Assembly: GCA_965228445.1 (NCBI GenBank)
Contig: OZ245813.1
Location: forward strand, 62,001-126,000
DNA length: 64,000 nt
Origin: Thalassobaculum sp965228445
GTDB taxonomy: Bacteria > Pseudomonadota > Alphaproteobacteria > Thalassobaculales > Thalassobaculaceae
Direction of reading: 5' to 3'
Part shown: positions 32,196 through 40,512 of the stretch, piece by piece
Numbering within the stretch: position 1 is the first letter of the stretch
Layout: each line of letters opens with the position of its first letter
The notes under the pieces: generated by a model
What the model was told of the DNA's origin: nothing
Seen by the model: the letters and a program-made list of their open reading frames with translations, nothing else
The model's database searches: none
Translations under genes and position numbers: made by a program

Positions 32196-34819
32196 CCCTT
32201 GCGCCGGTGCCAGGCCTTGTGCGCTTCCTCCAGGGCGAGCAGCACCAGGGCGATCGCCAGCATCGATGCCCATTCGTGCCAGCCGATCGGCTGAATGCCG
32301 AGCACGTTGCTCAGGCCGGGCACGTACATCGATCCGATATGGACGAGCTGGGCGGCCGGCACCGCCAGCACCAGAAACGGGTTCGCCAGCAGCGGTATGC
32401 GGAAGATCGAGCGGCTCTCCGACCGGCTGGACAGGGCGTGGATATTGCCGAACAGCACCATCAGCATCAGCGTCAGATTGCGCGCCATGTCGAGGTCGTA
32501 GCCCATCGCCAGCAGCGTCTCGAAGGTCCCATAGGCCAGCAGGCCCATGGCGCCGCCGATGATTAGCACGTGCTCGACGATGCGGCGCTCGAAGATCGGC
32601 TCGCCCGGTCGGCGCGGCCGTTTCCACAGCTCGCCGCCCTCCTTCGGCTCGAACGCCAGCGCGACGTCCTGCAGCCCGTTGGCCACCAGGTTCAGCCAGA
32701 GGAGCTGCACCGCGGTCAGCGGCATCGGCAGGCCGGTCAGCACGCAGAGGAAGAACAGCAGGATCGCGGAGAAGCCGGTGGCGATCAGCAGGCCGACCAC
32801 CTTGCGGATGTTGTTGTAGACGACCCGACCCTGCTCGACCCCATCGACGATGGAGGAGAACCGGTCGTCGGTGATGATCAGGTCCGCCGCCTCCTTGGCG
32901 ACGTCGGTGCCGCGTTTGCCCATGGCGATGCCGACATTGGCCCGGTGCATGGCCGGGGCGTCGTTCACCCCGTCGCCGGTCACCGCCACGAAATGCCCGG
33001 CCCGCATCAGGGACTCCACGATCTGCTGCTTCTGCAGCGGCTCGATCCGGGCGAAGACCCGGGTGTCGCGGACCAGGGCGTCGATCCGATCCAGACCCTC
33101 CGCGTCGGCCGCCTTCAGGTCGCTGCCGGTCACCACCGGATCGTCGGGGGAGGCGATGGCGAGGTCGCGGGCGATGGCATGGGCGGTGGCCGGGTGGTCG
33201 CCGGTGATCATCGCCACCTCGATCCCGCCGGCCCGGCAGCGGTCCACCGCCTCGCGTGCCTCCGGCCGGATCGGGTCGATCATCGCGACCATGCCCAGCA
33301 GGGTCATCTCCTCCATCGCCCGCAGCGCCGGACCGCGTTCCGGCAGCTCGCGATGGGCGAGCGCGATCACCCGGTAACCGTCGCGCGCGAGGGCTTCGAA
33401 CTGGGCGGTGACGGCGGCACGGTCGATCGGGACCCGCCCGTCGGCGGTCTGCATGTGGGTCGACATGCCCAGCAGCTTTTCCGGGCTGCCCTTCACGTGC
33501 AGGATGTGGCGCTCCGACCAGCGGGTCAGGCTACCCGACAACGCCCGTTCGGACTCGTAGGGTACCAGCTCGAGCCGGTTCTGCTCGGCGTTCAGAGCAC
33601 TGATCGACAGGCCGAGCTTCTTCGCCAGCACCAGGAAGGCCACGTCGACGATGTCGCCGTCGAAATCCCAAGTCTCGCGGCCGGCGTAGTCCAGGTGGCT
33701 TTCGTTCGCCAGGGCGCCGGTGGTGCAGAGGGCGCGCAGGCGGGCCATATGCGCAGCCACCGGCACGGCTTCGTGTTCCTCGACCGAGCCCGGCCCGATT
33801 CCGGCGCCGGTGACGGCGAAGCTGATCCCGTCCGGCAGAACGATCCGCCTCGCCGTCATCTCATTGACGGTCAGGGTCCCTGTCTTGTCGGAGCAGATGA
33901 AGGTGCAGGAGCCGAGCGCCTCCACGGCGATCAGCTTGCGGATGATGACGTTGTGCTTCGCCATGCGGTCCATGCCGATGGCGAGCGCCACGGTCAGGGC
34001 GGCGGGCAGGCCCTCGGGGATGGTCGACACCGCGAGACCGATGGCCATCAGCGCCATCTCGGAGGGACTGTAGCCGCCGACCGCCAGCATCAGCGCGACC
34101 AGGGCGGCGATGGCGACGGCGATCCCGGCGGCGACCTGATAGGTGAAGCGGCGCACGCGGATCATCAGCGGCGGCTCGGACACCCGGCGAGCGGAGACCT
34201 CGCCGGCGATGGAGCCGAGTTCGGTGGCAAGGCCGGTCGCGATCACCTCGCCCTCGGCCCGGCCGTGGGTGATCACGGTTCCAGCGAAGCAGGTGTCCCG
34301 GCGCTCGGCGAGGGGCGCGTCGGCCCGCGCGGTGACTTCGGCGCTCTTGGCGACGGCGACGGACTCGCCGGTCAGCATGGACTCGTCCACCGCCAGGCCC
34401 TGGGCGTCGAGAAGCTTCACGTCGGATGGGACCTTGTCGCCGGAGGCGAGCAGCAGCAGGTCGCCGGGAACCACCTCCTCGCTGTCGATCGTGCAGGGGC
34501 GGCCGTCGCGGACCACCCGGGCCGAGCCGCGGACCATCCTGCGCAAGGCCGAGGCCGATTTCTGCGCCGCGTGTTCCTGAACCGTGCCGATCACCGCGTT
34601 GATCAGCAGCACGGCGACGATGAAGGCGCCGCTCGGCACCTGGCCGATGGCGAAGGACACCGCGGCGGCGATCATCAGAATGTAGATGAACGGGCTGAGA
34701 AACTGGCGGACGAAGAGGGCGGCCAGGCCCGGTGTCTTCGGCTCCGGCAGCCGGTTGGGACCGTAGTGCCGAAGACGGATCGCCGCCTCTTCCTGGGTGA
34801 GACCGGTCGGATTTGCCAT
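32192..34819 (-). CDS. P-type cation-transporting ATPase (P2 type)
   Basis: An 875-residue pump. It has an N-terminal cation-ATPase domain (TGLTQEEAAIRLRHYGPNRLPEP), the actuator TGES motif (LTGESVAVAKSA), membrane motif STIPEGLPAAL, the phosphorylated Asp311 in CSDKTGTLTVNEM, KGSPEKLL, and TGDGVNDAPAM. The sixth-helix region reads NLVANGLQDVALAFEP, not the NLVTDGxPA of Ca2+ pumps, so ion specificity is open. I start at the ATG 34817-34819 after GGAGG; a start 21 codons upstream is less likely. It is divergent from the hemerythrin gene. Confidence 0.88.
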   Translation of the reverse strand: MANPTGLTQEEAAIRLRHYGPNRLPEPKTPGLAALFVRQFLSPFIYILMIAAAVSFAIGQVPSGAFIVAVLLINAVIGTVQEHAAQKSASALRRMVRGSARVVRDGRPCTIDSEEVVPGDLLLLASGDKVPSDVKLLDAQGLAVDESMLTGESVAVAKSAEVTARADAPLAERRDTCFAGTVITHGRAEGEVIATGLATELGSIAGEVSARRVSEPPLMIRVRRFTYQVAAGIAVAIAALVALMLAVGGYSPSEMALMAIGLAVSTIPEGLPAALTVALAIGMDRMAKHNVIIRKLIAVEALGSCTFICSDKTGTLTVNEMTARRIVLPDGISFAVTGAGIGPGSVEEHEAVPVAAHMARLRALCTTGALANESHLDYAGRETWDFDGDIVDVAFLVLAKKLGLSISALNAEQNRLELVPYESERALSGSLTRWSERHILHVKGSPEKLLGMSTHMQTADGRVPIDRAAVTAQFEALARDGYRVIALAHRELPERGPALRAMEEMTLLGMVAMIDPIRPEAREAVDRCRAGGIEVAMITGDHPATAHAIARDLAIASPDDPVVTGSDLKAADAEGLDRIDALVRDTRVFARIEPLQKQQIVESLMRAGHFVAVTGDGVNDAPAMHRANVGIAMGKRGTDVAKEAADLIITDDRFSSIVDGVEQGRVVYNNIRKVVGLLIATGFSAILLFFLCVLTGLPMPLTAVQLLWLNLVANGLQDVALAFEPKEGGELWKRPRRPGEPIFERRIVEHVLIIGGAMGLLAYGTFETLLAMGYDLDMARNLTLMLMVLFGNIHALSSRSESRSIFRIPLLANPFLVLAVPAAQLVHIGSMYVPGLSNVLGIQPIGWHEWASMLAIALVLLALEEAHKAWHRRKG

Positions 34820-34914
34820 CGGAGCCACCTCCAAGGGTGCCAGCGCTCCGGTCGGTATGGCGCATTCCATGCTGCACCGCAATGCGACCGCTCGTCGTCC
34901 TGGCGCGCCAGTTT

Positions 34915-34939
34915 GGAACCGTTCGACCTCTGGGCCGTT
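34915..34939 (+). promoter_or_regulatory. EcfG-type promoter upstream of the hemerythrin gene
   Basis: GGAAC (34915-34919), 16-base spacer, CGTT (34936-34939): the third exact match to the EcfG consensus in this window, 78 bases before the hemerythrin ATG and oriented toward it. Confidence 0.78.
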
Positions 34940-35017
34940 TCCTGCACCAGAACAGCATCATAAGAGCGAGCCCGCCGGGTGGCGGAAGTCCGCTCACCAC
35001 CATGCTAGGAGAGTGAG

Positions 35018-35512
35018 ATGGCGACGAAGACCATGGAGCGCCCGTCCGCCAGCGGGAAGAAGTCGGATACGATCGTCGACGTGATCGCCGTCGAGCACAA
35101 TCGACTGCGGTCGCTGTTCGACCGGCTGCATGCCGAGAAGGATGCCGACAAAAAGGCTCGCAACGACCTGTGGGCCAAGACGAAGAAGGAACTCCTCGCC
35201 CATCACGAGGCGGAGGAGGAGAGCCTGTTCAACGCGCTGGTTCAGACCTCCAAGGACGCCCGTCACGAAAGCCTGCACGCCATCTCCGAGCATGGCGAGC
35301 ACAAGAAGGTGATCGAGCAGATGGAGGCCATGTCCCCGGACGACGACGACTGGGACGACAAGTTCGAGGAGCTGCGCCACGACGTCTTCCACCACCTGGA
35401 GGAGGAGGAAGAGGACGTCCTGCCGCTGGTCGGCGAGGTGCTTTCCGACGACAAGGCCCGCGAACTGGGCGCCAAGTACCGCAAGATCCACGCCGAAGAG
35501 ATGGGCGACTGA
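35018..35512 (+). CDS. Hemerythrin HHE-domain protein
   Basis: A 164-residue cytoplasmic helical-bundle protein with His/Glu iron-ligand motifs spread over the chain (VIAVEHNRLRSLF, HHEAEEESLFNAL, SEHGEHKKVIEQM, VFHHLEEEEEDVLPLV). Hemerythrin-like proteins bind a di-iron centre and act in oxygen, nitric-oxide or peroxide handling. AGGAGAG is the ribosome-binding site. An exact EcfG promoter upstream makes it a probable general-stress gene. Confidence 0.88.
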   Translation: MATKTMERPSASGKKSDTIVDVIAVEHNRLRSLFDRLHAEKDADKKARNDLWAKTKKELLAHHEAEEESLFNALVQTSKDARHESLHAISEHGEHKKVIEQMEAMSPDDDDWDDKFEELRHDVFHHLEEEEEDVLPLVGEVLSDDKARELGAKYRKIHAEEMGD

Positions 35513-35538
35513 GCCGCCCGAAATCGGCTTCGTGATGA

Positions 35539-35570
35539 CCGGCCGCGCTTCCGAGGGGAGGCGCGGCCGG
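35539..35570. terminator. GC-rich hairpin between convergent hemerythrin and amidase genes
   Basis: CCGGCCGCGC (35539-35548) and GCGCGGCCGG (35561-35570) form a perfect 10-base-pair stem with a 12-base loop in the 90-base convergent gap. It could serve as a two-way terminator, but there is no T-run on either side. Confidence 0.5.
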
Positions 35571-35602
35571 CAGCATTTCGAGGTCCTGCCGGCGGATGGG
35601 CG

Positions 35603-37021
35603 TCAGGCCGCTTCCACCATGGCCGGTTGCGGCCATGTCAGGTGCCACTGGGTCGCCGCTTCGTAGGCCTGGCCGACCCGGAACACCGTGGCCTCGTCGA
35701 AATAGCCGCCGACGATCTGCATCGACAGGGGCAGGCCGCTCTCGCTGAAGCCGATCGGGATCGACATGGCCGGGTTGCCGGTCACGTTGAACGGCATGGT
35801 CTGCATCGGCCAGGCCAGCGGGAACCCTTTCTGCGGGGCGTCGATCCGCGGCGCCGGGGTCATGGAGGACGGGGCCAGCAGCACGTCGTACTGCTTCAGG
35901 AAGATGCTGTTGATCTCCTGGCTGAGCTCCCGGCGCAGGCGCTGGGCCTGGACCAGATCGGCGGAGGAGATGTAGGCCCCCAGCATGATCCGCTCCATGG
36001 TGAGCCGGCCGTAGTCGAGCGGCCGGGTCTTCAGGTCCTCCTCGTGGATCGCATAGGCCTCGGCCAGCAGGATCACCCTGCCGCAGGAATTGTACTGGGT
36101 GAAGGGCGACGCGCCCTGGACGTCCTCCACCTCGGCGCCGAGGCTACGCAGAGTCTCGGCCGCGGCGTCGATCGCGGCACTGCTCTCCGGCGACATGCCT
36201 TCCGCGTCGGCATAGAACGAGCGCAGCAGGCCGATCTTCATGCCCTTCACGCCGGCGTTCAGCGAGGCCCGGAAATCCGGGACTTCCACGTTGGCGCTTC
36301 CCGGGTCGAGGGCGTCGTAGCCGGCGACCGCCTGCAGGGTGATCGCCGCGTCCTCCACCGTCTTCGACAGCGGGCCGCAATGGTCCATGGTGTAGGACAG
36401 CGGGAAGACGCCACGCCGGCTGACCAGCCCGTAGGTCGGCTTGATGCCGATCACGCCGCAATAGGCCGCCGGGCCGCGGATCGAGCCGCCGGTGTCCGAG
36501 CCCATGGCGGTTCGCGTCATGCCCATGGCGACCGCCGCCCCGGAGCCGCTGGACGAGCCGCCTGGGCCGTGGTCGCGGTTCCACGGATTGCGCGCCGGCG
36601 GGAAGGGCAGGTCGAAGGACGGGCCGCCGAAGGCGAACTCATGGGTCGACAGCTTGCCGAGCAGCACGCCGCCGGCCTCCACCAGCTTGTCGGCGCAGAC
36701 GCTGTCGGTGGCCGGGATCACGTCCTCCCGCAGCTTCGAGTGGCAGGTCGTCAGGATGCCGGCGGTGTCGTAGATGTCCTTCAGGCCGTAGGGGATGCCA
36801 TGCATCGGACCTTTGTCGATGCCGTCGGCGAGCTCCTTGTCGGCCGTGGCGGCATCCTGCATGGCGCGGTCGCCGGTCACCGTGATGAAGGCGTTCAGTG
36901 CGGGATCCAGATCGGCGATGCGGGTCAGGCAATGCTCGGTGATCTTGGTCGAGGTGAGCGACCTGTCGCGCAGCCTGGTGCCGAGTTCGGCGATGGAGAG
37001 GTCTTCGAGCGGTTCGGTCAT
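35603..37021 (-). CDS. Amidase-signature hydrolase, AtzE-like (copy 1)
   Basis: A 472-residue amidase-signature enzyme with the Ser-cisSer-Lys triad at Lys81 (GIPYGLKDIYDTAG), Ser156 (GPGGSSSGSGAA) and Ser180 (GSDTGGSIRGPA). Its ATG overlaps the stop of a small GatC/AtzG-like gene by four bases, the arrangement of AtzG-AtzE (1-carboxybiuret hydrolase). GatA is unlikely because gatB is absent. Copy 2 at 46290-47711 is clearly paralogous (both share RRGVFPLSYTMDHCGPLS). It probably hydrolyses a small amide or ureide; the substrate is unknown. Confidence 0.85.
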   Translation of the reverse strand: MTEPLEDLSIAELGTRLRDRSLTSTKITEHCLTRIADLDPALNAFITVTGDRAMQDAATADKELADGIDKGPMHGIPYGLKDIYDTAGILTTCHSKLREDVIPATDSVCADKLVEAGGVLLGKLSTHEFAFGGPSFDLPFPPARNPWNRDHGPGGSSSGSGAAVAMGMTRTAMGSDTGGSIRGPAAYCGVIGIKPTYGLVSRRGVFPLSYTMDHCGPLSKTVEDAAITLQAVAGYDALDPGSANVEVPDFRASLNAGVKGMKIGLLRSFYADAEGMSPESSAAIDAAAETLRSLGAEVEDVQGASPFTQYNSCGRVILLAEAYAIHEEDLKTRPLDYGRLTMERIMLGAYISSADLVQAQRLRRELSQEINSIFLKQYDVLLAPSSMTPAPRIDAPQKGFPLAWPMQTMPFNVTGNPAMSIPIGFSESGLPLSMQIVGGYFDEATVFRVGQAYEAATQWHLTWPQPAMVEAA

Positions 37022-37236
37022 GGCGCGGTGCTCCGGGTGATGGTGTCGGGAACGAAGATCCCGGCCGGTTCGGCGGCGGCGGTGCGCGGGCGGCGCAGGT
37101 CGGCGGTCATCGCCTGCAGGCCGACGAAACCCTCGTAGATCGTCTCCACCCGATCGGGCGGCAGGGTCAGGCCGTTCAGGGCGGTCATCGCCTCGAACGC
37201 CTGACGCATGGTGGCGGATCGATCGTCGGTGGACAT
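37018..37236 (-). CDS. Small AtzG/GatC-like amidase partner (DUF4089 type, copy 1)
   Basis: A 72-residue protein with an N-terminal helix (LTLPPDRVETIYEGFVGLQAM) and a C-terminal extended segment (AAAEPAGIFVPDT). That layout matches AtzG/GatC proteins, which wrap around and stabilise their amidase. GAGGAG lies seven bases before the ATG, and the gene ends inside the amidase start codon. The second small protein at 47708-47932 shares the pattern P-x-DR-x5-F, R, A-EPA-x-x-F. Confidence 0.72.
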   Translation of the reverse strand: MSTDDRSATMRQAFEAMTALNGLTLPPDRVETIYEGFVGLQAMTADLRRPRTAAAEPAGIFVPDTITRSTAP

Positions 37237-37306
37237 CGCGGAACTCCTCGGGAAAGGGCGGGGAAACGGCGGGTTTGCACGCAGGCTGGATCGCGCGCGC
37301 AGATGA

Positions 37307-37317
37307 ATTGTATCCAA
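37307..37317 (-). promoter_or_regulatory. TTGGATACAAT motif, candidate GntR operator (amidase 1)
   Basis: Read on the minus strand this is TTGGATACAAT, identical over 11 bases to copies at 37651-37661 and 48012-48022. It lies 71 bases upstream of the small amidase-partner start, close to the 79-base distance seen for copy 2. ATTG/CAAT half-sites fit GntR/FCD regulators. Confidence 0.6.
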
Positions 37318-37427
37318 AAACGATCCGGGTTCGTCGAGTCCTTTTGCGATGCACAATTTAATGGCGACGTCGGATTTAACGAAGGTAGTGATTTCAGTTA
37401 TTTGGAATGATGTGAACGTCCTGGGCT

Positions 37428-37442
37428 TTCCGAAAACCGGAA
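37428..37442. promoter_or_regulatory. TTCCG-N5-CGGAA palindrome, candidate IclR operator
   Basis: TTCCG-AAAAC-CGGAA in the amidase/importer divergent region; 15 of 17 bases of the surrounding 37427-37443 match the hyuA-upstream site at 28511-28527. It suggests the IclR regulator 9 kb away also acts here. Confidence 0.5.
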
Positions 37443-37465
37443 CTTTGGCCATCGATTGCGCATGA

Positions 37466-37477
37466 ATTGGATTCCAA
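37466..37477. promoter_or_regulatory. Variant ATTGGAT motif with TTGGA-T-TCCAA palindrome
   Basis: ATTGGATTCCAA keeps the first seven bases of the recurring ATTGGATACAAT motif but ends as a perfect TTGGA/TCCAA inverted repeat. It sits between the two full copies and may be a weaker or different site. Confidence 0.35.
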
Positions 37478-37649
37478 CTGTGCACAATATTGCGGCGCAG
37501 CATGGCTCGGGAATGCCTCTTTGGGTGCTCACGCTATCCGGTAGGTTCAATTTCAACGCCGAGAACAATGCGTGAAATCGGCCTAGAGGCTTGAGGACGC
37601 TTACGTTTGCTGATGCGTGATGGGGCGCAACATCGCCGCTGACCGATAT

Positions 37650-37662
37650 ATTGGATACAATT
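37650..37662 (+). promoter_or_regulatory. ATTGGATACAATT motif, candidate GntR operator (importer 1)
   Basis: Identical to the copy at 48011-48023 over all 13 bases. It is upstream of the binding-protein gene of the first peptide-type importer by about 190 bases, probably overlapping that operon's promoter. Confidence 0.6.
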
Positions 37663-37854
37663 CACGCCATTCCGGCACACCGATTGCAAATCCCGAAAGC
37701 CATGTCGCGGGTCGACGGCTCGTCCGACTGCTCATCAGGGCAGGCGGAAGGACCGGCGCCGAAGGAGGCCCGGCGGCCGCACCTAGGGGGAGCGGTCCTA
37801 ACGGGCTCGGGGCGTTGCGAACGATGCGGCGGGTACACGCAAGGAGGCTTCACA

Positions 37855-39441
37855 ATGCGTAACTTCAAGACACTGGCATCGGCTGTCGCCGTGTCTGCCG
37901 GGCTGGCGATGACGGCGCTTCCGGCATCGGCCGAGTCCGTGCTTCGCGTCGCCATGACGGCGGGCGATATCCCGGTCACGATCGGTCAGCCCGACCAGGG
38001 CTTCGAGGGCTACCGGTTCGTCGGCTACAATCTCTACGACACCCTGACCCTGTGGGACCTGTCCCAGGGCGAGACCGCCGCCGACATCAAGCCGGGTCTG
38101 GCGACCTCGTGGGACATCGATCCGAACGACCACACGCGCTGGATCGTCAAGCTGCGCGAGGGCGTGAAGTGGCATGACGGCTGCGACTTCGTGGCCGAGG
38201 ACGTGGCCTGGAACTTTGCCCGCGTCTCCGACGAGAACGCGCCGCAGTTCAACGCCAAGCAGTTCGCCGACATTCGCAACCGGACCGGCATCATCGACTC
38301 GGTCGAGGTCGTGAACGACCACGAGGTGGTGTTCGTGACCAAGCAGCCGGATGCGCTGTTCCCCTACCAGCTCTCCTACTGGTTCATGATCAGCCGCTGC
38401 AAGCTCACCGAGCTGGGCAACGACTACGAGAAGTATGCCGTCGACCCGTCGGGCACCGGCCCGTACAAGTTCGACAACATGGTCGCCCAGGAGCGCCTGG
38501 AACTGGTCAAGAACGAGTCCTACTGGGACGAGAAGCGCATCCCGAAGCATGACCGGCTGGTCCTGATCCCGATGCCGGAGGCGACCACCCGCGCCGCCGC
38601 CCTGCTGTCGGGCCAGGTCGATTTCGTGGAAGCGCCGTCGCCGGACACCATCCCGCGGCTCGAATCCGCCGGCATGCAGATCGTCACCGCGCCCTATCCG
38701 CACAACTGGTCCTACCAGCTGAACTTCGTGGACGGCCCGTTCAAGGACGTGAAGGTGCGCCGCGCGGCGAACTACGCCCTGAACCGCCCGGAGTTCAAGG
38801 CGCTGCTCGGCGGCTACATGATCGAAGGCTACGGCGTGGTGCCGCCGTCGACCCCGTATTACGGCAAGCCGGAATACGTCTACGAGTACGATCCGGAGAA
38901 GGCGACCGCGCTGCTCAAGGAGGCCGGTTGCCACCCGTGTGACATCACCCTGGCGATCTCCACCTCGGGTTCCGGTCAGATGCAGCCGCTGCCGATGAAC
39001 GAACTGGTGAAGAGCCAGCTCGACGCGGTCGGCTTCAACACCACCCTCGACGTCATGGACTGGAACGCGCTGCTCGATGTCGGCCGTCCGGGCCGCGAGA
39101 AGAACCCGCAGATCGACGGCATCAACATCAGCCGCGCCCTGCAGGATCCGTTCAGCGCCCTGATCCGCCACGTGTACAGCAAGCAGCACGCGCCGAAGGG
39201 CTCGAACTGGGGTCACTACACCAACCCCGAGGTCGATGCCGTGATCGACGAGATCTACGCCTCCTTCGATCCGAAGGCCCGCATGGAGAAGCTGACCAAG
39301 CTGCACGAGTTGATGGTCGACGATGCGACGAAGCTGTTCGTGGCCCACGACGTCAACCCGCGTGCCATCGCGCCGAATGTGAAGGGTTTCGTCCAGGCCC
39401 AGAGCTGGTTCCAGGACCTGACCCCGATCGTGGTCGAGTAA
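37855..39441 (+). CDS. Peptide/opine-type ABC transporter substrate-binding protein (SBP family 5)
   Basis: A 528-residue periplasmic protein with a signal peptide (about 1-23, PASA|ES). Family 5 binding-protein hallmarks are TSWDIDPNDHTRWIVKLREGVKWHDG and RRAANYALNRPEFKALLGG. AAGGAGG precedes the ATG at good spacing. It is the first gene of a seven-to-eight-gene operon (binding protein, two permeases, two ATPases, cysteine hydrolase, asparaginase-like enzyme, DMT transporter). The co-transcribed hydrolases suggest it binds an amide- or ureide-containing compound rather than ordinary peptides (inference). Confidence 0.87.
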   Translation: MRNFKTLASAVAVSAGLAMTALPASAESVLRVAMTAGDIPVTIGQPDQGFEGYRFVGYNLYDTLTLWDLSQGETAADIKPGLATSWDIDPNDHTRWIVKLREGVKWHDGCDFVAEDVAWNFARVSDENAPQFNAKQFADIRNRTGIIDSVEVVNDHEVVFVTKQPDALFPYQLSYWFMISRCKLTELGNDYEKYAVDPSGTGPYKFDNMVAQERLELVKNESYWDEKRIPKHDRLVLIPMPEATTRAAALLSGQVDFVEAPSPDTIPRLESAGMQIVTAPYPHNWSYQLNFVDGPFKDVKVRRAANYALNRPEFKALLGGYMIEGYGVVPPSTPYYGKPEYVYEYDPEKATALLKEAGCHPCDITLAISTSGSGQMQPLPMNELVKSQLDAVGFNTTLDVMDWNALLDVGRPGREKNPQIDGINISRALQDPFSALIRHVYSKQHAPKGSNWGHYTNPEVDAVIDEIYASFDPKARMEKLTKLHELMVDDATKLFVAHDVNPRAIAPNVKGFVQAQSWFQDLTPIVVE

Positions 39442-39455
39442 GCCCCGACCAAAGC

Positions 39456-39495
39456 AGGTCCGGCCGGCCAGCCCACCCGGGGGTCGGCCGGACCT
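39456..39495 (+). repeat. Intercistronic hairpin after the first peptide-type binding-protein gene
   Basis: AGGTCCGGCCG (39456-39466) and CGGCCGGACCT (39485-39495) form a perfect 11-base-pair stem, 14 bases after the stop codon and before the permease gene. It is placed like the hairpins in the liv and second peptide-type operons and probably sets binding protein above permease levels. Confidence 0.65.
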
Positions 39496-39536
39496 CCCTC
39501 GCCAGAGCCATCTCCGAGCGGAAGGGACCCCCTCAT

Positions 39537-40493
39537 ATGACCGCCTATATCCTGCGCCGCCTGCTGTACGCGATCCCCATTGCGCTGGGCGTCAGCATCG
39601 TCTGCTTCGCGCTGGTCTACATCGCTCCGGGCGACCCCCTGAACACTCTGCTTCCCGAAGACGCCAGCGCCGAGACCATCGCCATGGTCAAGAAGGCCTA
39701 CGGCTTCGACAAGCCGATCCCCGTGCAGTACGCGATCTGGCTCGGCAAGGTGCTGACCGGCGATCTCGGCAACTCGATCGCCACCGGCCGCGCCGTCACG
39801 GACGACCTGTTCAAGGCGCTCGGCAACACGGTCCTGCTGGCCTTCGGCGCGGTGATCGTCGCCTTCACCCTGGCCTTCGTCATGGGGCTGGTCGCCGGCT
39901 ACCACGCCGGTGGCCCGGTCGACCGCAGTGTCACCGGCCTCGCCGTCGTCGGAGTGAGCATCCCGAACTACTGGCTCGGCATCGTGCTGGTGATCATCTT
40001 CGCCGTCGAACTCAACGTCCTGCCGGCGACCGGCATGGGTCCGCGCGGCTCCGACAGCTTCAATTTCTGGGAATGGAACCATTTCCGCCATCTGCTGATG
40101 CCGATGGTGACCCTGTCGATGATCCCGATCGGCATCATCACCCGCACCACCCGCGCCGCGGTGGCAGAGATCCTGAACCAGGATTTCGTGGAGACCCTGC
40201 GGGCCAAGGGGCTGGGGGAGGGGGAGATCCTGATTCACGTGATCAAGAACTGCCTGCCCCAGGTGCTCGCGGTCATGGGCCTGCAGTTCGGCTACCTCAT
40301 GGGCGGCTCGATCCTGGTGGAGACGATCTTCACCTGGCCCGGCACCGGCTTCCTGCTGAACAAGGCGATCCTGACCCGCGACCTTCCGGTGCTCCAGGGC
40401 ACGATCCTGGTCCTGGCGATGATCTTCGTCGCCACCAACCTGGTCATCGATCTGCTGCAGACGATGGTCGACCCGCGCCTGAAGCGCGGCTGA
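39537..40493 (+). CDS. ABC transporter permease, DppB/OppB type
   Basis: A 318-residue membrane permease. The conserved N-terminus (TAYILRRLLYAIPIALGVSIVCFALVYIAPGDPLNTLLPEDAS) and the cytoplasmic coupling loop (VAEILNQDFVETLRAKGLGEGEILIHVIKNCLPQVL) define the DppB type. It pairs with the following DppC-type permease, 19 bases downstream, to form the channel. Confidence 0.9.
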   Translation: MTAYILRRLLYAIPIALGVSIVCFALVYIAPGDPLNTLLPEDASAETIAMVKKAYGFDKPIPVQYAIWLGKVLTGDLGNSIATGRAVTDDLFKALGNTVLLAFGAVIVAFTLAFVMGLVAGYHAGGPVDRSVTGLAVVGVSIPNYWLGIVLVIIFAVELNVLPATGMGPRGSDSFNFWEWNHFRHLLMPMVTLSMIPIGIITRTTRAAVAEILNQDFVETLRAKGLGEGEILIHVIKNCLPQVLAVMGLQFGYLMGGSILVETIFTWPGTGFLLNKAILTRDLPVLQGTILVLAMIFVATNLVIDLLQTMVDPRLKRG

Positions 40494-40512
40494 CGGTTCG
40501 CAGGAGAGAGCG

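Larger units (their letters stand above)
37237..37854. other. 618-base divergent regulatory region between amidase and importer operons
   Basis: I see no gene. This AT-richer stretch holds the TTGGATACAAT motif in reverse at 37307-37317, a variant at 37466-37477 and a forward copy at 37650-37662. It also holds a TTCCG-N5-CGGAA palindrome at 37428-37442 and two copies of TGCACAAT (37350-37357 and 37481-37488). Most of it is likely promoter and operator DNA. The last 190 bases would be the leader of the binding-protein mRNA. Confidence 0.65.

Noticed and set aside
32570..34963. A 797-codon frame antisense to the P-type ATPase
   Set aside because: Same shadow effect; the sense strand has every P-type ATPase motif and a good ribosome-binding site.
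35603..37236. GatCA subunits of the tRNA amidotransferase
   Set aside because: No gatB is linked, two copies exist, and context is catabolic; the AtzG/AtzE-like arrangement fits better.
37018..37354. A longer N-terminal extension of the first amidase through the upstream gene
   Set aside because: The upstream frame is Arg/Pro-rich and overlaps the small AtzG-like gene, whose ribosome-binding site and stop-start overlap define the real arrangement.
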